Source: Pseudomonas sp. LS.1a (GTDB lineage: Bacteria; Pseudomonadota; Gammaproteobacteria; Pseudomonadales; Pseudomonadaceae). From it: 64,000 bases of DNA. The translations under genes were made by a program, and so were the position numbers. Below the pieces are notes generated by a model. It was not told where the DNA came from. It saw only the letters and a list, made by a program, of their open reading frames with translations, and ran no database searches. This document shows positions 18,959 to 28,608 of this stretch, in pieces. The stretch's first letter is position 1. Each line of letters opens with the position of its first letter. Location: the NCBI RefSeq assembly GCF_022533585.1, contig NZ_CP092827.1, positions 4,930,001 through 4,994,000 of the forward strand. The letters are read 5' to 3'.

Positions 18959-19846
18959 ATGACCGACTCCAGCTACATCGGGCGTTTTGCCCCCACCCCC
19001 AGCGGCTTCCTGCACTTCGGCTCGCTGGTCGCCGCCCTCGCCTCCTGGCTCGATGCCCGCGCCGTCAACGGCCGCTGGCTGCTGCGCATGGAAGACACCG
19101 ACCCACCCCGGGAAATGCCCGGTGCCCGTGATGCGATCCTGGAGACCCTGGAGCGCTACGGCCTGGAGTGGGATGGCGAAGTGGTGTTCCAGAGCCAGCG
19201 GCACGATGCCTATGCCGCTGTGGTCGACCGCCTGTTCAACATGGGCCTGGCCTACGCCTGCACCTGCTCGCGCAAGCAGCTGGAGGGTTACAACGGTATC
19301 TACCCAGGCCTGTGCCGCAACGCCGGGCATGCCCGTGAAGGTGCGGCAATCCGCTTGCGCGTGCCGGAGCTGATCTACCGCTTTACCGACCGGGTGCAGG
19401 GCGAGTACCAGCAACACCTGGGGCGTGAGGTGGGCGACTTCGTCATCCAGCGCCGCGACGGGCTGTATGCCTACCAGCTGGCGGTGGTGCTGGACGATGC
19501 CTGGCAAGGTGTTACCGACATCGTGCGTGGCGCCGACCTGCTCGACAACACCCCGCGCCAGCTGTACCTGCAAGAGTTGCTGGGCTTCTCGCAGCCGCGT
19601 TACCTGCATATTCCGCTGATCGTGCAGCCGGACGGGCACAAGCTGGGCAAGTCGTACCGCTCGCCGCCGCTGCAGGCAGACCAGGCGACACCGCTGTTGC
19701 TGCGGGCGTTGCGGGCGCTGGGGCAGGAAGCAGACCCCGAGTTGTTGCTGGCAACGCCGGCTGAAGTGCTGGCGGTGGCGCGCAAGCAGTGGCGGCCCGA
19801 GGCGATTGCGCAGCGGACCACGGTGCCAGAGGCTGATTTGCGCTGA
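18959..19846 (+). CDS. gluQ: Glutamyl-Q tRNA(Asp) synthetase
   Basis: 295 residues from the ATG at 18959 (MTDSSYIG); an ATG at 18944 is the alternative and neither has a good ribosome site. It attaches glutamate to the queuosine base of tRNA-Asp. It resembles the catalytic half of glutamyl-tRNA synthetase without the anticodon domain. The HIGH-like motif is APTPSGFLHFGSL, the KMSKS-like motif is HKLGKSYRSP, and a zinc site is visible in CTCSRK with a later Cys. It follows dksA as in E. coli. Confidence 0.94.
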   Translation: MTDSSYIGRFAPTPSGFLHFGSLVAALASWLDARAVNGRWLLRMEDTDPPREMPGARDAILETLERYGLEWDGEVVFQSQRHDAYAAVVDRLFNMGLAYACTCSRKQLEGYNGIYPGLCRNAGHAREGAAIRLRVPELIYRFTDRVQGEYQQHLGREVGDFVIQRRDGLYAYQLAVVLDDAWQGVTDIVRGADLLDNTPRQLYLQELLGFSQPRYLHIPLIVQPDGHKLGKSYRSPPLQADQATPLLLRALRALGQEADPELLLATPAEVLAVARKQWRPEAIAQRTTVPEADLR

Positions 19847-19850
19847 GGCA

Positions 19851-19957
19851 GGCGCGGCCCTTTCGCGGGTAAACCCGCTCCCACAGGGTCCTCACCAAAC
19901 CTGAGGAAAGCGCATTACCTGTGGGAGCGGGTTCACCTGCGAAGAGGCCGGCACAGG
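19851..19957. repeat. REP pair (inverted)
   Basis: Left arm 19851-19888 and right arm 19918-19957 both contain the core CCGCTCCCACAGG or its complement. It fills the gap between gluQ and cbrX. Confidence 0.85.
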
Positions 19958-20091
19958 TAGCCCACCCCTCAAAAACAAAAGCCCAATAAATTCAACCTCT
20001 TGGCGAACCCCATGGATTCCCGCTAGCATCCCCCCAGCCATTTGCGCCAATAATAAGTCCAAGCCCGCAGCGCCCAACCATCGAGGCCAGC

Positions 20092-20268
20092 ATGTACATC
20101 TATCGTTTGGTCCTGCTTCTGGTCGTGGGGATCTACCTGTTCTCCCCGGCCATCATGGACTGGTGGATCGAACCGACCGGAGCCTGGTATCGCCCTTACC
20201 TGCTCTGGCTGATCCTGATCGTCGTCACCTTCATCCTGCAGAGCCAACGAGATGCCGATGAGCTTTAG
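20092..20268 (+). CDS. cbrX: CbrX, small membrane-type protein upstream of cbrA
   Basis: 58 residues, too short for many gene callers. The ATG at 20092 has GAGG about 7 nt upstream. Two hydrophobic stretches (YRLVLLLVVGIYLFSPAIM and YLLWLILIVVTFILQ) flank a short Trp/Pro-rich loop, so it is probably a two-helix inner-membrane protein. The stop (TAG, 20266-20268) lies inside the cbrA coding start, so cbrA translation is likely coupled to it. A small gene in this position, cbrX, has been reported for P. putida. The molecular function is unknown. Confidence 0.82.
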   Translation: MYIYRLVLLLVVGIYLFSPAIMDWWIEPTGAWYRPYLLWLILIVVTFILQSQRDADEL

Positions 20269-23227
20269 CCTGACCCAGATGATCCTGATCAGCGCCGCGT
20301 ACCTCATGGTGCTGTTCGGCGTGGCCTGGATCAGCGAGCGGGGGCTGATCCCGCGTTCTATCATTCGCCACCCGCTGACCTACACCCTGTCGTTGGGCGT
20401 GTACGCCAGCGCCTGGGCCTTCTATGGTTCGGTGGGCCTGGCCTACCAGTACGGCTACGGCTTCCTTGCCTGTTACCTGGGGGTGTCCGGCGCGTTCCTG
20501 CTGGCGCCAGTGCTGCTCTACCCGATCCTCAAGATCACCCGTACCTACCAGCTCTCCTCGCTGGCCGACCTGCTGGCGTTCCGCTTCCGCAGCACCTGGG
20601 CCGGGGCGCTGACCACCATCATCATGCTGATCGGCGTGCTGCCCTTGCTGGCCCTGCAGATCCAGGCGGTGGCCGATTCGATCAGCATCCTCACCGGTGA
20701 GCCGGTCAAGGCCCGGGTGGCCTTCGCCTTCTGTACGCTGATCATCCTGTTCACCATCTTCTTCGGCTCGCGGCACATCGCCACACGCGAAAAGCACGAA
20801 GGGCTGGTGTTCGCCATTGCCTTCGAGTCGGTGATCAAGCTGCTGGCCCTGGGCGGTATCGGCCTGTACGCCTTGTATGGCGTGTTTGGCGGCCCGCACG
20901 AACTGGAAGTGTGGCTGTTGCAGAACCAGACCGCCCTGGCTGCCCTGCATACCCCACTGCAGGAAGGCCCATGGCGCACCCTGCTGCTGGTGTTCTTCGC
21001 CTCGGCCATCGTCATGCCGCACATGTACCACATGGCCTTCACCGAAAACCTCAACCCGCGCTCGCTGGTCAGCGCCAGCTGGGGCCTGCCGCTGTTCCTG
21101 CTGCTGATGAGCCTGGCCGTGCCGCTGGTGCTGTGGGCCGGCCTGCGCCTGGGCGCCAGCACCAACCCCGAGTACTTCACCCTGGGCCTGGGCATTGCCG
21201 CCAACAACCAGGCACTGGCACTGCTGGCCTACATCGGCGGCTTGTCGGCCGCCAGCGGGTTGATCATCGTCACCACCCTGGCGCTGTCAGGCATGGCCCT
21301 CAACCACCTGGTGCTGCCGCTGTACCAGCCGCCGGCCGAAGGCAACATCTACCGCTGGCTGAAGTGGACCCGCCGTGCGCTGATCGTCGCCATCATCACC
21401 GCCGGGTTCATGTTCTACCTGACCCAGAACAACCACCAGAGCCTGGCCAACCTGGGCATCGTCGCCTTCGTCGCCACGTTGCAGTTCCTGCCGGGCGTGC
21501 TGTCGGTGCTGTACTGGCCGACTGCCAATCGCCGCGGCTTCATCGCCGGCCTGCTGGCCGGCACCCTGGTGTGGATGGTGACCATGCTGCTGCCGCTGCT
21601 GGGCAACCTGCAGGGCTTCTACATCCCGCTGCTGGACATGATCTACGTGCTGGACGACACCAGCTGGCACATGGCGGCCATCGCCTCGCTGGCGGCCAAC
21701 GTGCTGTTGTTCACCCTGATTTCGCTGTTCACCAACGCCAGCAACGAAGAGGTCAGCGCCGCCGAAGCCTGCGCGGTGGACAACGTGCGCCGCCCGCAAC
21801 GCCGCGAGCTGCATGCCGCCTCGCCACAGGAGTTCGCCACCCAGCTGGCCAAGCCGCTGGGCGCCAAGGCCGCGCAGAAGGAAGTGGAGCAGGCCCTGCG
21901 CGATCTCTACCTGCCGTTCGACGAGCGCCGCCCCTATGCCTTGCGCCGCCTGCGCGACCGCATCGAGGCCAACCTGTCCGGCCTGATGGGGCCAAGCGTG
22001 GCCCAGGACATGGTCGAGACCTTCCTGCCGTACAAGTCCGGTAACGAAAACTACGTGACCGAGGACATCCACTTCATCGAAAGCCGCCTGGAAGACTACC
22101 ACTCGCGCCTGACCGGCCTGGCCGCCGAGCTCGACGCCCTGCGCCGCTACCACCGCCAGACCCTGCAGGAACTGCCCATGGGCGTCTGCTCGCTGGCCAA
22201 GGACCAGGAAATCCTGATGTGGAACAAGGCCATGGAAGAGCTCACCGGCATCGCCGCCAAGCACGTGGTCGGCTCGCGCCTGGTCACCATCGACGAACCT
22301 TGGCGCGGCCTGCTGCAAGGCTTCATCAACGTGCCCGACGAGCACCTGCACAAGCAGCGCCTGGCGCTGGACGGCCAGCCGCGTTGGCTGAACCTGCACA
22401 AGGCCGCTATCGACGAGCCGCTGGCCCCGGGTAACAGCGGCCTGGTGCTGCTGGTGGAGGACCTTACCGAAACCCAGGCGCTGGAGGACAAGCTGGTGCA
22501 CTCCGAGCGCCTGGCCAGCATCGGCCGCCTGGCCGCCGGCGTGGCCCACGAGATCGGCAACCCGATCACCGGCATCGCCTGCCTGGCGCAGAACCTGCGC
22601 GAGGAGCGTGAGGGCGATGGCGAAATCATCGAGCTATCCAGCCAGATTCTCGAACAGACCAAGCGGGTATCGCGCATCGTCCAGTCGCTGATGAGCTTCG
22701 CCCATGCCGGCGGCAGCCACCAGAACAGCGAAGAGCCGGTATGCCTGGCCGAAGTGGCGCAGGACGCCATCGGTCTGCTGGCGTTGAACCGGCGCAATTT
22801 CGAAGTACAGTTCTTCAACCTCTGCGACCCGGAGCACTGGGCCGAAGGGGACCCGCAGCGCCTGGCCCAGGTGCTGATCAATCTGCTCTCCAACGCCCGC
22901 GATGCCTCGCCGCCCGGCAGCGCCGTGCGCGTGCGCAGCGAAGTCAGCGAACACACCGTCGACCTGATCGTCGAGGATGAGGGCAGCGGGATACCGAAGA
23001 ACATCATGGACCGCCTGTTCGAACCCTTCTTCACCACCAAGGACCCGGGCGAAGGAACCGGACTGGGGCTCGCTCTGGTCTATTCCATCGTGGAAGAGCA
23101 TTATGGGCAAATCACCATCGACAGCCCGGCCGATATCGAACGGCAACGTGGCACCCGGATCCGCGTGACCCTGCCCCGGCATGTCGTAGCGACGTCCCCT
23201 GAAATTCGAGACCGTCGAGAGAATTGA
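20258..23227 (+). CDS. cbrA: CbrA, sensor histidine kinase fused to an SLC5-type transporter
   Basis: 989 residues from the ATG at 20258; an ATG at 20252 is an equally placed alternative. It controls carbon and nitrogen use with CbrB. The first ~500 residues form about 13 membrane helices of the sodium:solute symporter family; in pseudomonads CbrA is linked to histidine transport. A linker and a PAS domain follow ([20 protein letters not shown]). The kinase core has the phospho-acceptor near His-764 in [11 protein letters not shown], the N box [20 protein letters not shown], and [10 protein letters not shown]. The reading frame starts within the end of cbrX, and cbrB begins 4 nt after its stop. 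Confidence 0.97.
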   Translation: MSFSLTQMILISAAYLMVLFGVAWISERGLIPRSIIRHPLTYTLSLGVYASAWAFYGSVGLAYQYGYGFLACYLGVSGAFLLAPVLLYPILKITRTYQLSSLADLLAFRFRSTWAGALTTIIMLIGVLPLLALQIQAVADSISILTGEPVKARVAFAFCTLIILFTIFFGSRHIATREKHEGLVFAIAFESVIKLLALGGIGLYALYGVFGGPHELEVWLLQNQTALAALHTPLQEGPWRTLLLVFFASAIVMPHMYHMAFTENLNPRSLVSASWGLPLFLLLMSLAVPLVLWAGLRLGASTNPEYFTLGLGIAANNQALALLAYIGGLSAASGLIIVTTLALSGMALNHLVLPLYQPPAEGNIYRWLKWTRRALIVAIITAGFMFYLTQNNHQSLANLGIVAFVATLQFLPGVLSVLYWPTANRRGFIAGLLAGTLVWMVTMLLPLLGNLQGFYIPLLDMIYVLDDTSWHMAAIASLAANVLLFTLISLFTNASNEEVSAAEACAVDNVRRPQRRELHAASPQEFATQLAKPLGAKAAQKEVEQALRDLYLPFDERRPYALRRLRDRIEANLSGLMGPSVAQDMVETFLPYKSGNENYVTEDIHFIESRLEDYHSRLTGLAAELDALRRYHRQTLQELPMGVCSLAKDQEILMWNKAMEELTGIAAKHVVGSRLVTIDEPWRGLLQGFINVPDEHLHKQRLALDGQPRWLNLHKAAIDEPLAPGNSGLVLLVEDLTETQALEDKLVHSERLASIGRLAAGVAHEIGNPITGIACLAQNLREEREGDGEIIELSSQILEQTKRVSRIVQSLMSFAHAGGSHQNSEEPVCLAEVAQDAIGLLALNRRNFEVQFFNLCDPEHWAEGDPQRLAQVLINLLSNARDASPPGSAVRVRSEVSEHTVDLIVEDEGSGIPKNIMDRLFEPFFTTKDPGEGTGLGLALVYSIVEEHYGQITIDSPADIERQRGTRIRVTLPRHVVATSPEIRDRREN

Positions 23228-23231
23228 ATCA

Positions 23232-24674
23232 ATGCCGCACATTCTGATCGTCGAAGACGAAACCATCATCCGCTCGGCCTTGCGTCGTCTGCTCGAGCGG
23301 AACCAGTACCAGGTCAGCGAAGCCGGCTCGGTGCAGGAAGCCCAGGAACGCTTCAGCATTGCCACCTTCGACCTGATCGTCAGCGACCTGCGCCTGCCAG
23401 GCGCGCCCGGCACCGAACTGATCAAGCTCGGCCAAGGCACCCCGGTGCTGATCATGACCAGCTACGCCAGCCTGCGCTCGGCGGTAGACTCGATGAAAAT
23501 GGGCGCGGTGGACTACATTGCCAAGCCCTTCGACCACGACGAGATGTTGCAAGCCGTGGCGCGCATCCTGCGCGATCGGCAGAATGCCCCGGCCACCGCA
23601 CCGGCGGCCGAGCCACGCGCCACCAATGGCAAGGCCGCCCCGGCCGACAAAGGCAGCGCGGCAGCCGCCAATGGCGAAATCGGCATCATCGGCTCGTGCC
23701 CGCCGATGCAGGACATGTACAGCAAGATCCGCAAAGTCGCGCCCACCGACTCCAACGTGCTGATCCAGGGCGAGTCGGGCACCGGTAAAGAGCTGGTCGC
23801 ACGCGCCCTGCACAACCTGTCGCGCCGGGCCAAGGCACCGATGATTTCGGTGAACTGCGCGGCTATCCCCGAGACACTCATCGAGTCCGAACTGTTCGGC
23901 CACGAAAAAGGCGCGTTCACCGGCGCCAGCGCCGGGCGTGCCGGCCTGGTGGAGGCCGCCGATGGCGGTACGCTGTTCCTCGACGAAATCGGCGAACTGC
24001 CGCTGGAAGCCCAGGCCCGCCTGCTGCGCGTGCTGCAGGAAGGCGAGATTCGCCGGGTAGGTTCGGTACAGTCGCAAAAGGTCGATGTGCGCCTGATCGC
24101 CGCGACCCACCGTGACCTGAAGAACCTGGCCAAGGCCGGCCAGTTCCGTGAAGACCTGTATTACCGCCTGCACGTGATTGCCCTGAAACTGCCTGCACTG
24201 CGCGAGCGCGGCAGCGACGTAAACGAGATCGCCAGCGCCTTCCTCGCACGCCAGAGTGCGCGCATCGGCCGCGACGACCTGCACTTCTCGGCCGAAGCCG
24301 AGCAGGCCATTCGTCACTACAGCTGGCCGGGTAACGTGCGAGAGCTGGAAAACGCCGTTGAGCGTGCGGTGATCCTCAGCGAGAGCGCAGAAATTTCCGC
24401 CGACCTGCTGGGCATCGACATCGAACTGGGCGACCTGGAGGACGACGAAATCCTCGACAACGCCCTGGCCGTGGCCAGTGCGGCCAATGCCAGCCATGAG
24501 CCGACCGAGGACTTGTCGCTGGAGGACTACTTCCAGCACTTCGTGCTCGAGCACCAGGACCACATGACCGAGACCGAGCTGGCCCGCAAGCTCGGGGTCA
24601 GCCGCAAGTGCCTGTGGGAACGTCGCCAGCGCCTGGGCATCCCGCGGCGCAAGAGCAACGCTACCAGCGAGTAA
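23232..24674 (+). CDS. cbrB: CbrB, NtrC-family sigma-54 response regulator
   Basis: 480 residues. The receiver domain has the phospho-acceptor Asp-52 in [11 protein letters not shown] and Lys in [11 protein letters not shown]. An Ala-rich linker leads to the AAA+ domain with Walker A GESGTGKE, the sigma-54 contact loop GAFTGA, and Walker [14 protein letters not shown]. The C-terminus has a Fis-type helix-turn-helix ([20 protein letters not shown]). CbrB activates the sigma-54 promoter of the sRNA gene crcZ downstream, which relieves catabolite repression. Confidence 0.97.
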   Translation: MPHILIVEDETIIRSALRRLLERNQYQVSEAGSVQEAQERFSIATFDLIVSDLRLPGAPGTELIKLGQGTPVLIMTSYASLRSAVDSMKMGAVDYIAKPFDHDEMLQAVARILRDRQNAPATAPAAEPRATNGKAAPADKGSAAAANGEIGIIGSCPPMQDMYSKIRKVAPTDSNVLIQGESGTGKELVARALHNLSRRAKAPMISVNCAAIPETLIESELFGHEKGAFTGASAGRAGLVEAADGGTLFLDEIGELPLEAQARLLRVLQEGEIRRVGSVQSQKVDVRLIAATHRDLKNLAKAGQFREDLYYRLHVIALKLPALRERGSDVNEIASAFLARQSARIGRDDLHFSAEAEQAIRHYSWPGNVRELENAVERAVILSESAEISADLLGIDIELGDLEDDEILDNALAVASAANASHEPTEDLSLEDYFQHFVLEHQDHMTETELARKLGVSRKCLWERRQRLGIPRRKSNATSE

Positions 24675-24711
24675 CTCAACCTGCCCGCCACCGTACGCCG
24701 CAGCCTATGTG

Positions 24712-24983
24712 GCGCCTGTGAGATCGAGCGCCGCCCGCGCGGCGCTTCGCGGGGCAAGCCCGCTCCCACATCTGTTTCGGGCCAATCATTCCTGTGCCAG
24801 ATGGGTTGCAGCCTTGGTGCATGGCTGAAGATTGATGAAGAGCTGTCGCGCCCCCCCCTTGATATCGAATGGAACAGACAAGGCGGGCAGAGGAGACCTC
24901 ACAGGAGTGACTGGCCCGAAACAGATGTGGGAGCGGCCTTGTGCCGCGAAGCGCCGCGCGGGCGGCGCTCGATCTCACAGGCG
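24712..24983. repeat. Long inverted repeat between cbrB and crcZ
   Basis: The arms 24712-24796 and 24901-24983 are nearly perfect reverse complements over about 84 bp, separated by about 104 bp. Each arm holds a GC-rich sub-palindrome (GCGCCGCCCGCGCGGCGC) and a REP-like core (CCGCTCCCACATCTGTTTCG). The main mismatch block is GGGGCAAGCCC in the left arm against GGCACAAGGCC in the right. It could act as a transcription barrier after cbrB or as a mobile REP-type element. The loop contains no convincing gene. Confidence 0.8.
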
Positions 24984-25009
24984 CTGAACGTGTCACGGCG
25001 AACACCCAG

Positions 25010-25083
25010 GTAACACCTCAGTCCCCGCAAAAATCTGTTACCCACCCTTTCCGCCGTAACAGTTCCCGAGGCGTACGGTAACG
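25010..25083 (+). promoter_or_regulatory. Putative CbrB binding sites upstream of crcZ
   Basis: A full inverted pair TGTTAC (25036-25041) and GTAACA (25056-25061) is spaced by 14 nt. Single half sites GTAACA at 25010-25015 and GTAACG at 25078-25083 flank it. They lie about 75-150 bp before the sigma-54 promoter, the normal range for an enhancer. Sites of this kind are described for CbrB at crcZ. Confidence 0.75.
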
Positions 25084-25157
25084 AAATTTCGACATTTTCG
25101 ACCCCTGAAAAACTGCTCACCACCTCCAACCCATTGATTTTACTGGGTTTGCAAAAG

Positions 25158-25174
25158 TTGGCACGGCACCTGCT
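25158..25174 (+). promoter_or_regulatory. Sigma-54 promoter of crcZ
   Basis: TTGGCACGGCACCTGCT carries the invariant GG (25160-25161) and GC (25172-25173) with the correct 10 nt between them. The start point is expected near 25185. Confidence 0.92.
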
Positions 25175-25184
25175 ATATGTCTGG

Positions 25185-25557
25185 TACAAGAACAATAACA
25201 AGCACTGCAACTCAGAATAAGAACAAGACGAAACGGCTCACGCACAATAAAAACAAGACGGCGGAGGCGCAGCTAACTGATTCTTTTGGAGAGGATGCGT
25301 GTTTGGGGCTTGCCCCACAACCAGGCAGAGAACAACAAAAACTGCACTAAAAAGCAGCGCCTGAACTGGTTGGATCGACAGATCAACGTGACATCAGCGA
25401 CCAAAGCAATCCGTTTGCTCTTAACCCCTGGATTGGGGGTCGTCCACAAGCTTCGAGATTTGTGGACAGGGCACTCAACAAAAACAAGAAGCCCAGCAAA
25501 AAAACAATAAGAGCACGCAACGACTTCTTGGGGAGCTTAGGCTCCCCTTGTCGTTTC
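25185..25557 (+). ncRNA. crcZ: CrcZ small RNA, Hfq/Crc antagonist
   Basis: About 370 nt between the sigma-54 promoter and a strong terminator, the known size and location of CrcZ. It carries six A-rich CA motifs of the AANAANAA type at about 25187-25201, 25213-25228, 25243-25258, 25330-25341, 25475-25489 and 25497-25510. These bind Hfq with Crc and so free catabolic mRNAs from repression when preferred carbon is lacking. The two groups of motifs flank a structured middle part. Expression should depend on CbrAB, encoded just upstream. Confidence 0.93.
25521..25557 (+). terminator. crcZ: Rho-independent terminator of crcZ
   Basis: The stem is formed by CGAC..GGGGAGC (25521-25536) and GCTCCCC..GTCG (25541-25553) with a TTAG loop, then TTTC. 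It ends the sRNA about 120 nt before pcnB. Confidence 0.85.
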
Positions 25558-25608
25558 TACCCTTCCGGCAGGCATCCCGCTACCCGCCTACACCATTCCT
25601 TGAGTAAA

Positions 25609-25617
25609 TGCTAGAAT
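25609..25617 (+). promoter_or_regulatory. Putative extended -10 promoter of pcnB
   Basis: TGCTAGAAT fits the extended -10 pattern TGnTATAAT with one mismatch. It lies 64 nt before the pcnB start. No good -35 is seen. Confidence 0.4.
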
Positions 25618-25680
25618 CCCCGCCCATCATGCGGCCATTCTCCTATTCTTGGCCGAACATTCCTTCAAACAGTGCATCCC

Positions 25681-27069
25681 ATGCTGAAGAAGCTGTTCCA
25701 GTCGTTTCGCCCGCCCGTACCGGGCCCGCACCACAGGCGCACCACGCCTGAGGTGATCAACAAGAGCCAGCACTCGCTGCAGCGCCACCAGTTCAGCCGC
25801 CACGCGGTGAACATCGTGGAGCGCCTGCAGAGCGCCGGCTACCAGGCTTACCTGGTCGGTGGCTGTGTCCGCGACCTGATGCTGGGCATCACGCCGAAAG
25901 ACTTCGACGTCGCCACCAGTGCCACCCCCGAACAGGTCCGTGCCGAGTTCCGCAACGCGCGCATCATTGGTCGCCGCTTCAAGCTGGTCCACGTGCATTT
26001 CGGCCGTGAGATCATCGAAGTCGCCACCTTCCGCGCCCACCATTCGGAAGACGACCAGGGCGACAGCCACCGTTCGTCGCACAATGCCAGTGGCCGCATC
26101 CTGCGTGACAACGTATACGGCACCCTGGAAGAAGACGCGCAACGTCGCGACTTCACCATCAATGCCCTGTACTACGACCCGGTCAGCGAGCGCATCCTCG
26201 ACTACGCCAATGGCGTGCACGATATCCGCAACCGCCTGCTGCGCCTGATCGGTGACCCTACCCACCGCTACCAGGAAGACCCGGTGCGCATGCTGCGCGC
26301 GGTGCGTTTCGCCGCCAAGCTCGACTTCGGCATCGAAAAGCACACGGTCCAGCCGATTCGCGAACTGGCCCCGCTGCTGCGCGAGATTCCGCCAGCGCGC
26401 CTGTTCGAAGAGAGCCTCAAGCTGTTCCTTTCCGGCCAGGGCGCCATCGTCTTCGAAATGCTGGTCGACCTGCAGTTGTTCGAGCCGCTGTTCCCGGCCA
26501 GTTCGCATGCCCTGGACGAGCGCCCGACCTACACCCACACGCTGATCAGCCAGGCGCTGAACAACACCGACCTGCGCGTGAAGCATGGCAAACCGGTAAC
26601 CCCGGCGTTCCTCTTCGCCGCGCTGCTGTGGCCAGCCCTGCCGGCCCGCGTGCTGCACCTGCAGAACCAGGGCGTGCCGCCGATCCCGGCCATGAACGGT
26701 GCGGCCCACGACCTGATCGCCGAGCAATGCGCGCGCATCGCCATCCCCAAGCGCTTCACCCTGCCGATCCGCGAGATCTGGGACATGCAGGAGCGCCTGC
26801 CACGCCGCAGCGGCAAGCGCGCCGACGTGCTGCTGGACAACCCGCGCTTCCGTGCCGGTTACGACTTCCTGCTGCTGCGGGAAAGCGCCGGGGAAGAAAC
26901 CGACGACCTCGGCCAGTGGTGGACCGACTACCAGGATGCCAACGACAGCGAGCGCCGCGAGATGATCCGCGAGCTGGGCAGCCGCGACGAAGGCACCGGC
27001 GCCGGCCCGCGCAAACGCAAGCGTAGCGGTGGCAAACGCAAGCGCAGTGGCGACGAGGCGTTCGAGTGA
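25681..27069 (+). CDS. pcnB: Poly(A) polymerase I
   Basis: 462 residues from the ATG at 25681. It adds poly(A) tails that mark RNAs for decay, and has been tied to plasmid copy number. The nucleotidyltransferase signature is LVGGCVRDLMLGITPKDFDV (GG plus DxD) near residue 60, followed by the tRNA-NT/PAP RNA-binding domain (DFTINALYYDP). The tail ends in a basic Lys/Arg-rich stretch (GPRKRKRSGGKRKRSGD) typical of PcnB and absent from the CCA enzyme. It overlaps folK by four bases. Confidence 0.95.
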   Translation: MLKKLFQSFRPPVPGPHHRRTTPEVINKSQHSLQRHQFSRHAVNIVERLQSAGYQAYLVGGCVRDLMLGITPKDFDVATSATPEQVRAEFRNARIIGRRFKLVHVHFGREIIEVATFRAHHSEDDQGDSHRSSHNASGRILRDNVYGTLEEDAQRRDFTINALYYDPVSERILDYANGVHDIRNRLLRLIGDPTHRYQEDPVRMLRAVRFAAKLDFGIEKHTVQPIRELAPLLREIPPARLFEESLKLFLSGQGAIVFEMLVDLQLFEPLFPASSHALDERPTYTHTLISQALNNTDLRVKHGKPVTPAFLFAALLWPALPARVLHLQNQGVPPIPAMNGAAHDLIAEQCARIAIPKRFTLPIREIWDMQERLPRRSGKRADVLLDNPRFRAGYDFLLLRESAGEETDDLGQWWTDYQDANDSERREMIRELGSRDEGTGAGPRKRKRSGGKRKRSGDEAFE

Positions 27070-27545
27070 GTACCCGCGCCTATATCGGCCTGGGCAGCAA
27101 CCTGGACGCACCTGCCGAGCAGCTGCGCAGCGCCTTGCAGGCCCTCGACCAGGTCGAAGCCACGCGGCTGGTGGCTGCCTCGGCCCTGTACACCAGCGAT
27201 TCGCTGCTGCCCGGCCAGCCGCGCTATACCAACGCCGTCGCTGCGCTGGACACTGCCCTGCCGCCGCTGGCCCTGCTCGATGCACTGCAGGCCATCGAGA
27301 ACGGTCAGGGCCGCGTGCGCAAGGAGCGCTGGGGCCCGCGCACACTGGACCTGGACATCCTGCTGTTCGGCGACCAGGTGCTCGACGAGCCGCGCCTGAA
27401 AGTGCCGCATTACCACATGCATGCCCGGCCTTTCGTGCTGTACCCACTGGCCGAACTGGTACCGGGCGATTTCCGTCTGGCCGATGGCCGCGCCCTCGCG
27501 CAACTGCTCGACAACTGCCCGTTCGTCGGCCTGGAACGCCTGTAA
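27066..27545 (+). CDS. folK: 2-amino-4-hydroxy-6-hydroxymethyldihydropteridine pyrophosphokinase
   Basis: 159 residues from a GTG at 27066 that overlaps the pcnB stop (GTGA). It transfers pyrophosphate from ATP to hydroxymethyl-dihydropterin in folate synthesis; the next enzyme, FolP, is encoded elsewhere in this window (50.8 kb). The diagnostic motif RWGPRTLDLDILLFG is near residue 90, and the N-terminus AYIGLGSNL is typical. The stop codon lies in the loop of a 10 bp hairpin (27531-27559). Confidence 0.95.
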   Translation: MSTRAYIGLGSNLDAPAEQLRSALQALDQVEATRLVAASALYTSDSLLPGQPRYTNAVAALDTALPPLALLDALQAIENGQGRVRKERWGPRTLDLDILLFGDQVLDEPRLKVPHYHMHARPFVLYPLAELVPGDFRLADGRALAQLLDNCPFVGLERL

Positions 27546-27576
27546 ACCGGGCGTTCCAGCCTTGCACACTGGCGCG

Positions 27577-27616
27577 GTAACGCCAGTAACACCCTGATCG
27601 TAACAATGCGGTAACA
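27577..27616. repeat. Cluster of four GTAAC motifs before panB
   Basis: GTAAC occurs at 27577, 27586, 27600 and 27611; three copies are GTAACA. The spacing is 9, 14 and 11 nt, all on the plus strand. GTAACA is also the half site seen before crcZ. A plausible -35 (TTGACT, 27623-27628) follows, but the -10 is weak. Confidence 0.35.
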
Positions 27617-27807
27617 GGGTGATTGACTTCCCCCACCTCGCTCACGACTATAGGCGTCCCGTGTGGCACCAAAGTGCCGCATACCCGTATTTAGGCCCGG
27701 ACGGACCTGTGCCCCAACATCACGCGCGATGATGTGCCGCTCCGGAAGATGACTACACGCGTTGAATGCAGTCGTTTTTTACAGCGCCTGAACGAGGAAT
27801 TTCCTAC

Positions 27808-28608
27808 ATGCCTGAAGTAACCCTGACCACCCTCAATGGCCTCAAGGCCAAGGGTGAAAAAATCACCATGCTGACCTGCTACGACGCGACCTTCGCCAGG
27901 GCCGCCAGCCAGGCCGGTGTCGAAGTGTTGCTGGTGGGCGACTCGCTGGGAATGGTCCTGCAAGGCCACGACAGCACACTGCCGGTGACCACCGCGGACA
28001 TGGCCTACCACACCGCCAGCGTCAAACGTGGCAACGACGGCGCACTGATCCTCGCCGACCTGCCGTTCATGGCGCATGCCACCCCGGAGCAAGCCTTTGC
28101 CAACAGCGCCACGCTGATGCAGGCTGGCGCCCACATGATCAAGATCGAAGGCGCTGCCTGGCTGGCCGAGACCATCCGCCTGCTGGCCGAGCGTGGCGTG
28201 CCGGTGTGCGCACACATGGGCCTGACCCCGCAAACTGTCAACGTGCTGGGCGGCTACAAGGTCCAGGGTCGCCAGGAAGCCCAGGCCCGGCAGATGCGCG
28301 CCGACGCCATCGCCCTGGAACAAGCCGGCGCGGCCATGCTGCTGCTCGAATGCGTACCCAGCGAACTGGCGGCGGAAATCACCAATGCCGTGGGCATCCC
28401 GGTGATCGGCATTGGCGCCGGCAGCGGCACCGATGGCCAGGTACTGGTCCTGCACGACATGCTCGGCCTGTCGCTGAGCGGCCGGGTACCGAAGTTCGTG
28501 AAGAACTTCATGCAAGGCCAGCCGGATATCCACAGCGCCCTCGTCGCTTACGTCGAGGCAGTCAAGCAGGTCAGCTTCCCAGGCAGCGAACACGGGTTCA
28601 GTGCATGA
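27808..28608 (+). CDS. panB: 3-methyl-2-oxobutanoate hydroxymethyltransferase
   Basis: 266 residues from the ATG at 27808 with GAGGAA upstream; the longer frame from 27766 lacks support. It makes ketopantoate from 2-oxoisovalerate and methylene-tetrahydrofolate, the first pantothenate step. The segments [20 protein letters not shown] and [19 protein letters not shown] hold the metal-binding Asp and substrate residues. Its substrate is an intermediate of the valine pathway (ilv genes at 3-6 kb). It overlaps panC by four bases. Confidence 0.97.
   Translation: MPEVTLTTLNGLKAKGEKITMLTCYDATFARAASQAGVEVLLVGDSLGMVLQGHDSTLPVTTADMAYHTASVKRGNDGALILADLPFMAHATPEQAFANSATLMQAGAHMIKIEGAAWLAETIRLLAERGVPVCAHMGLTPQTVNVLGGYKVQGRQEAQARQMRADAIALEQAGAAMLLLECVPSELAAEITNAVGIPVIGIGAGSGTDGQVLVLHDMLGLSLSGRVPKFVKNFMQGQPDIHSALVAYVEAVKQVSFPGSEHGFSA

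Noticed and set aside
25286-25510. 74-codon open frame within the crcZ region
   Set aside because: The stretch carries the CA motifs and terminator of CrcZ. The predicted peptide is basic, unconserved in type, and its start is poorly placed.
28206-28604. Upstream extension of the panC frame inside panB
   Set aside because: panC has a normal start at 28605 overlapping the panB stop; the extension is panB read in another frame.
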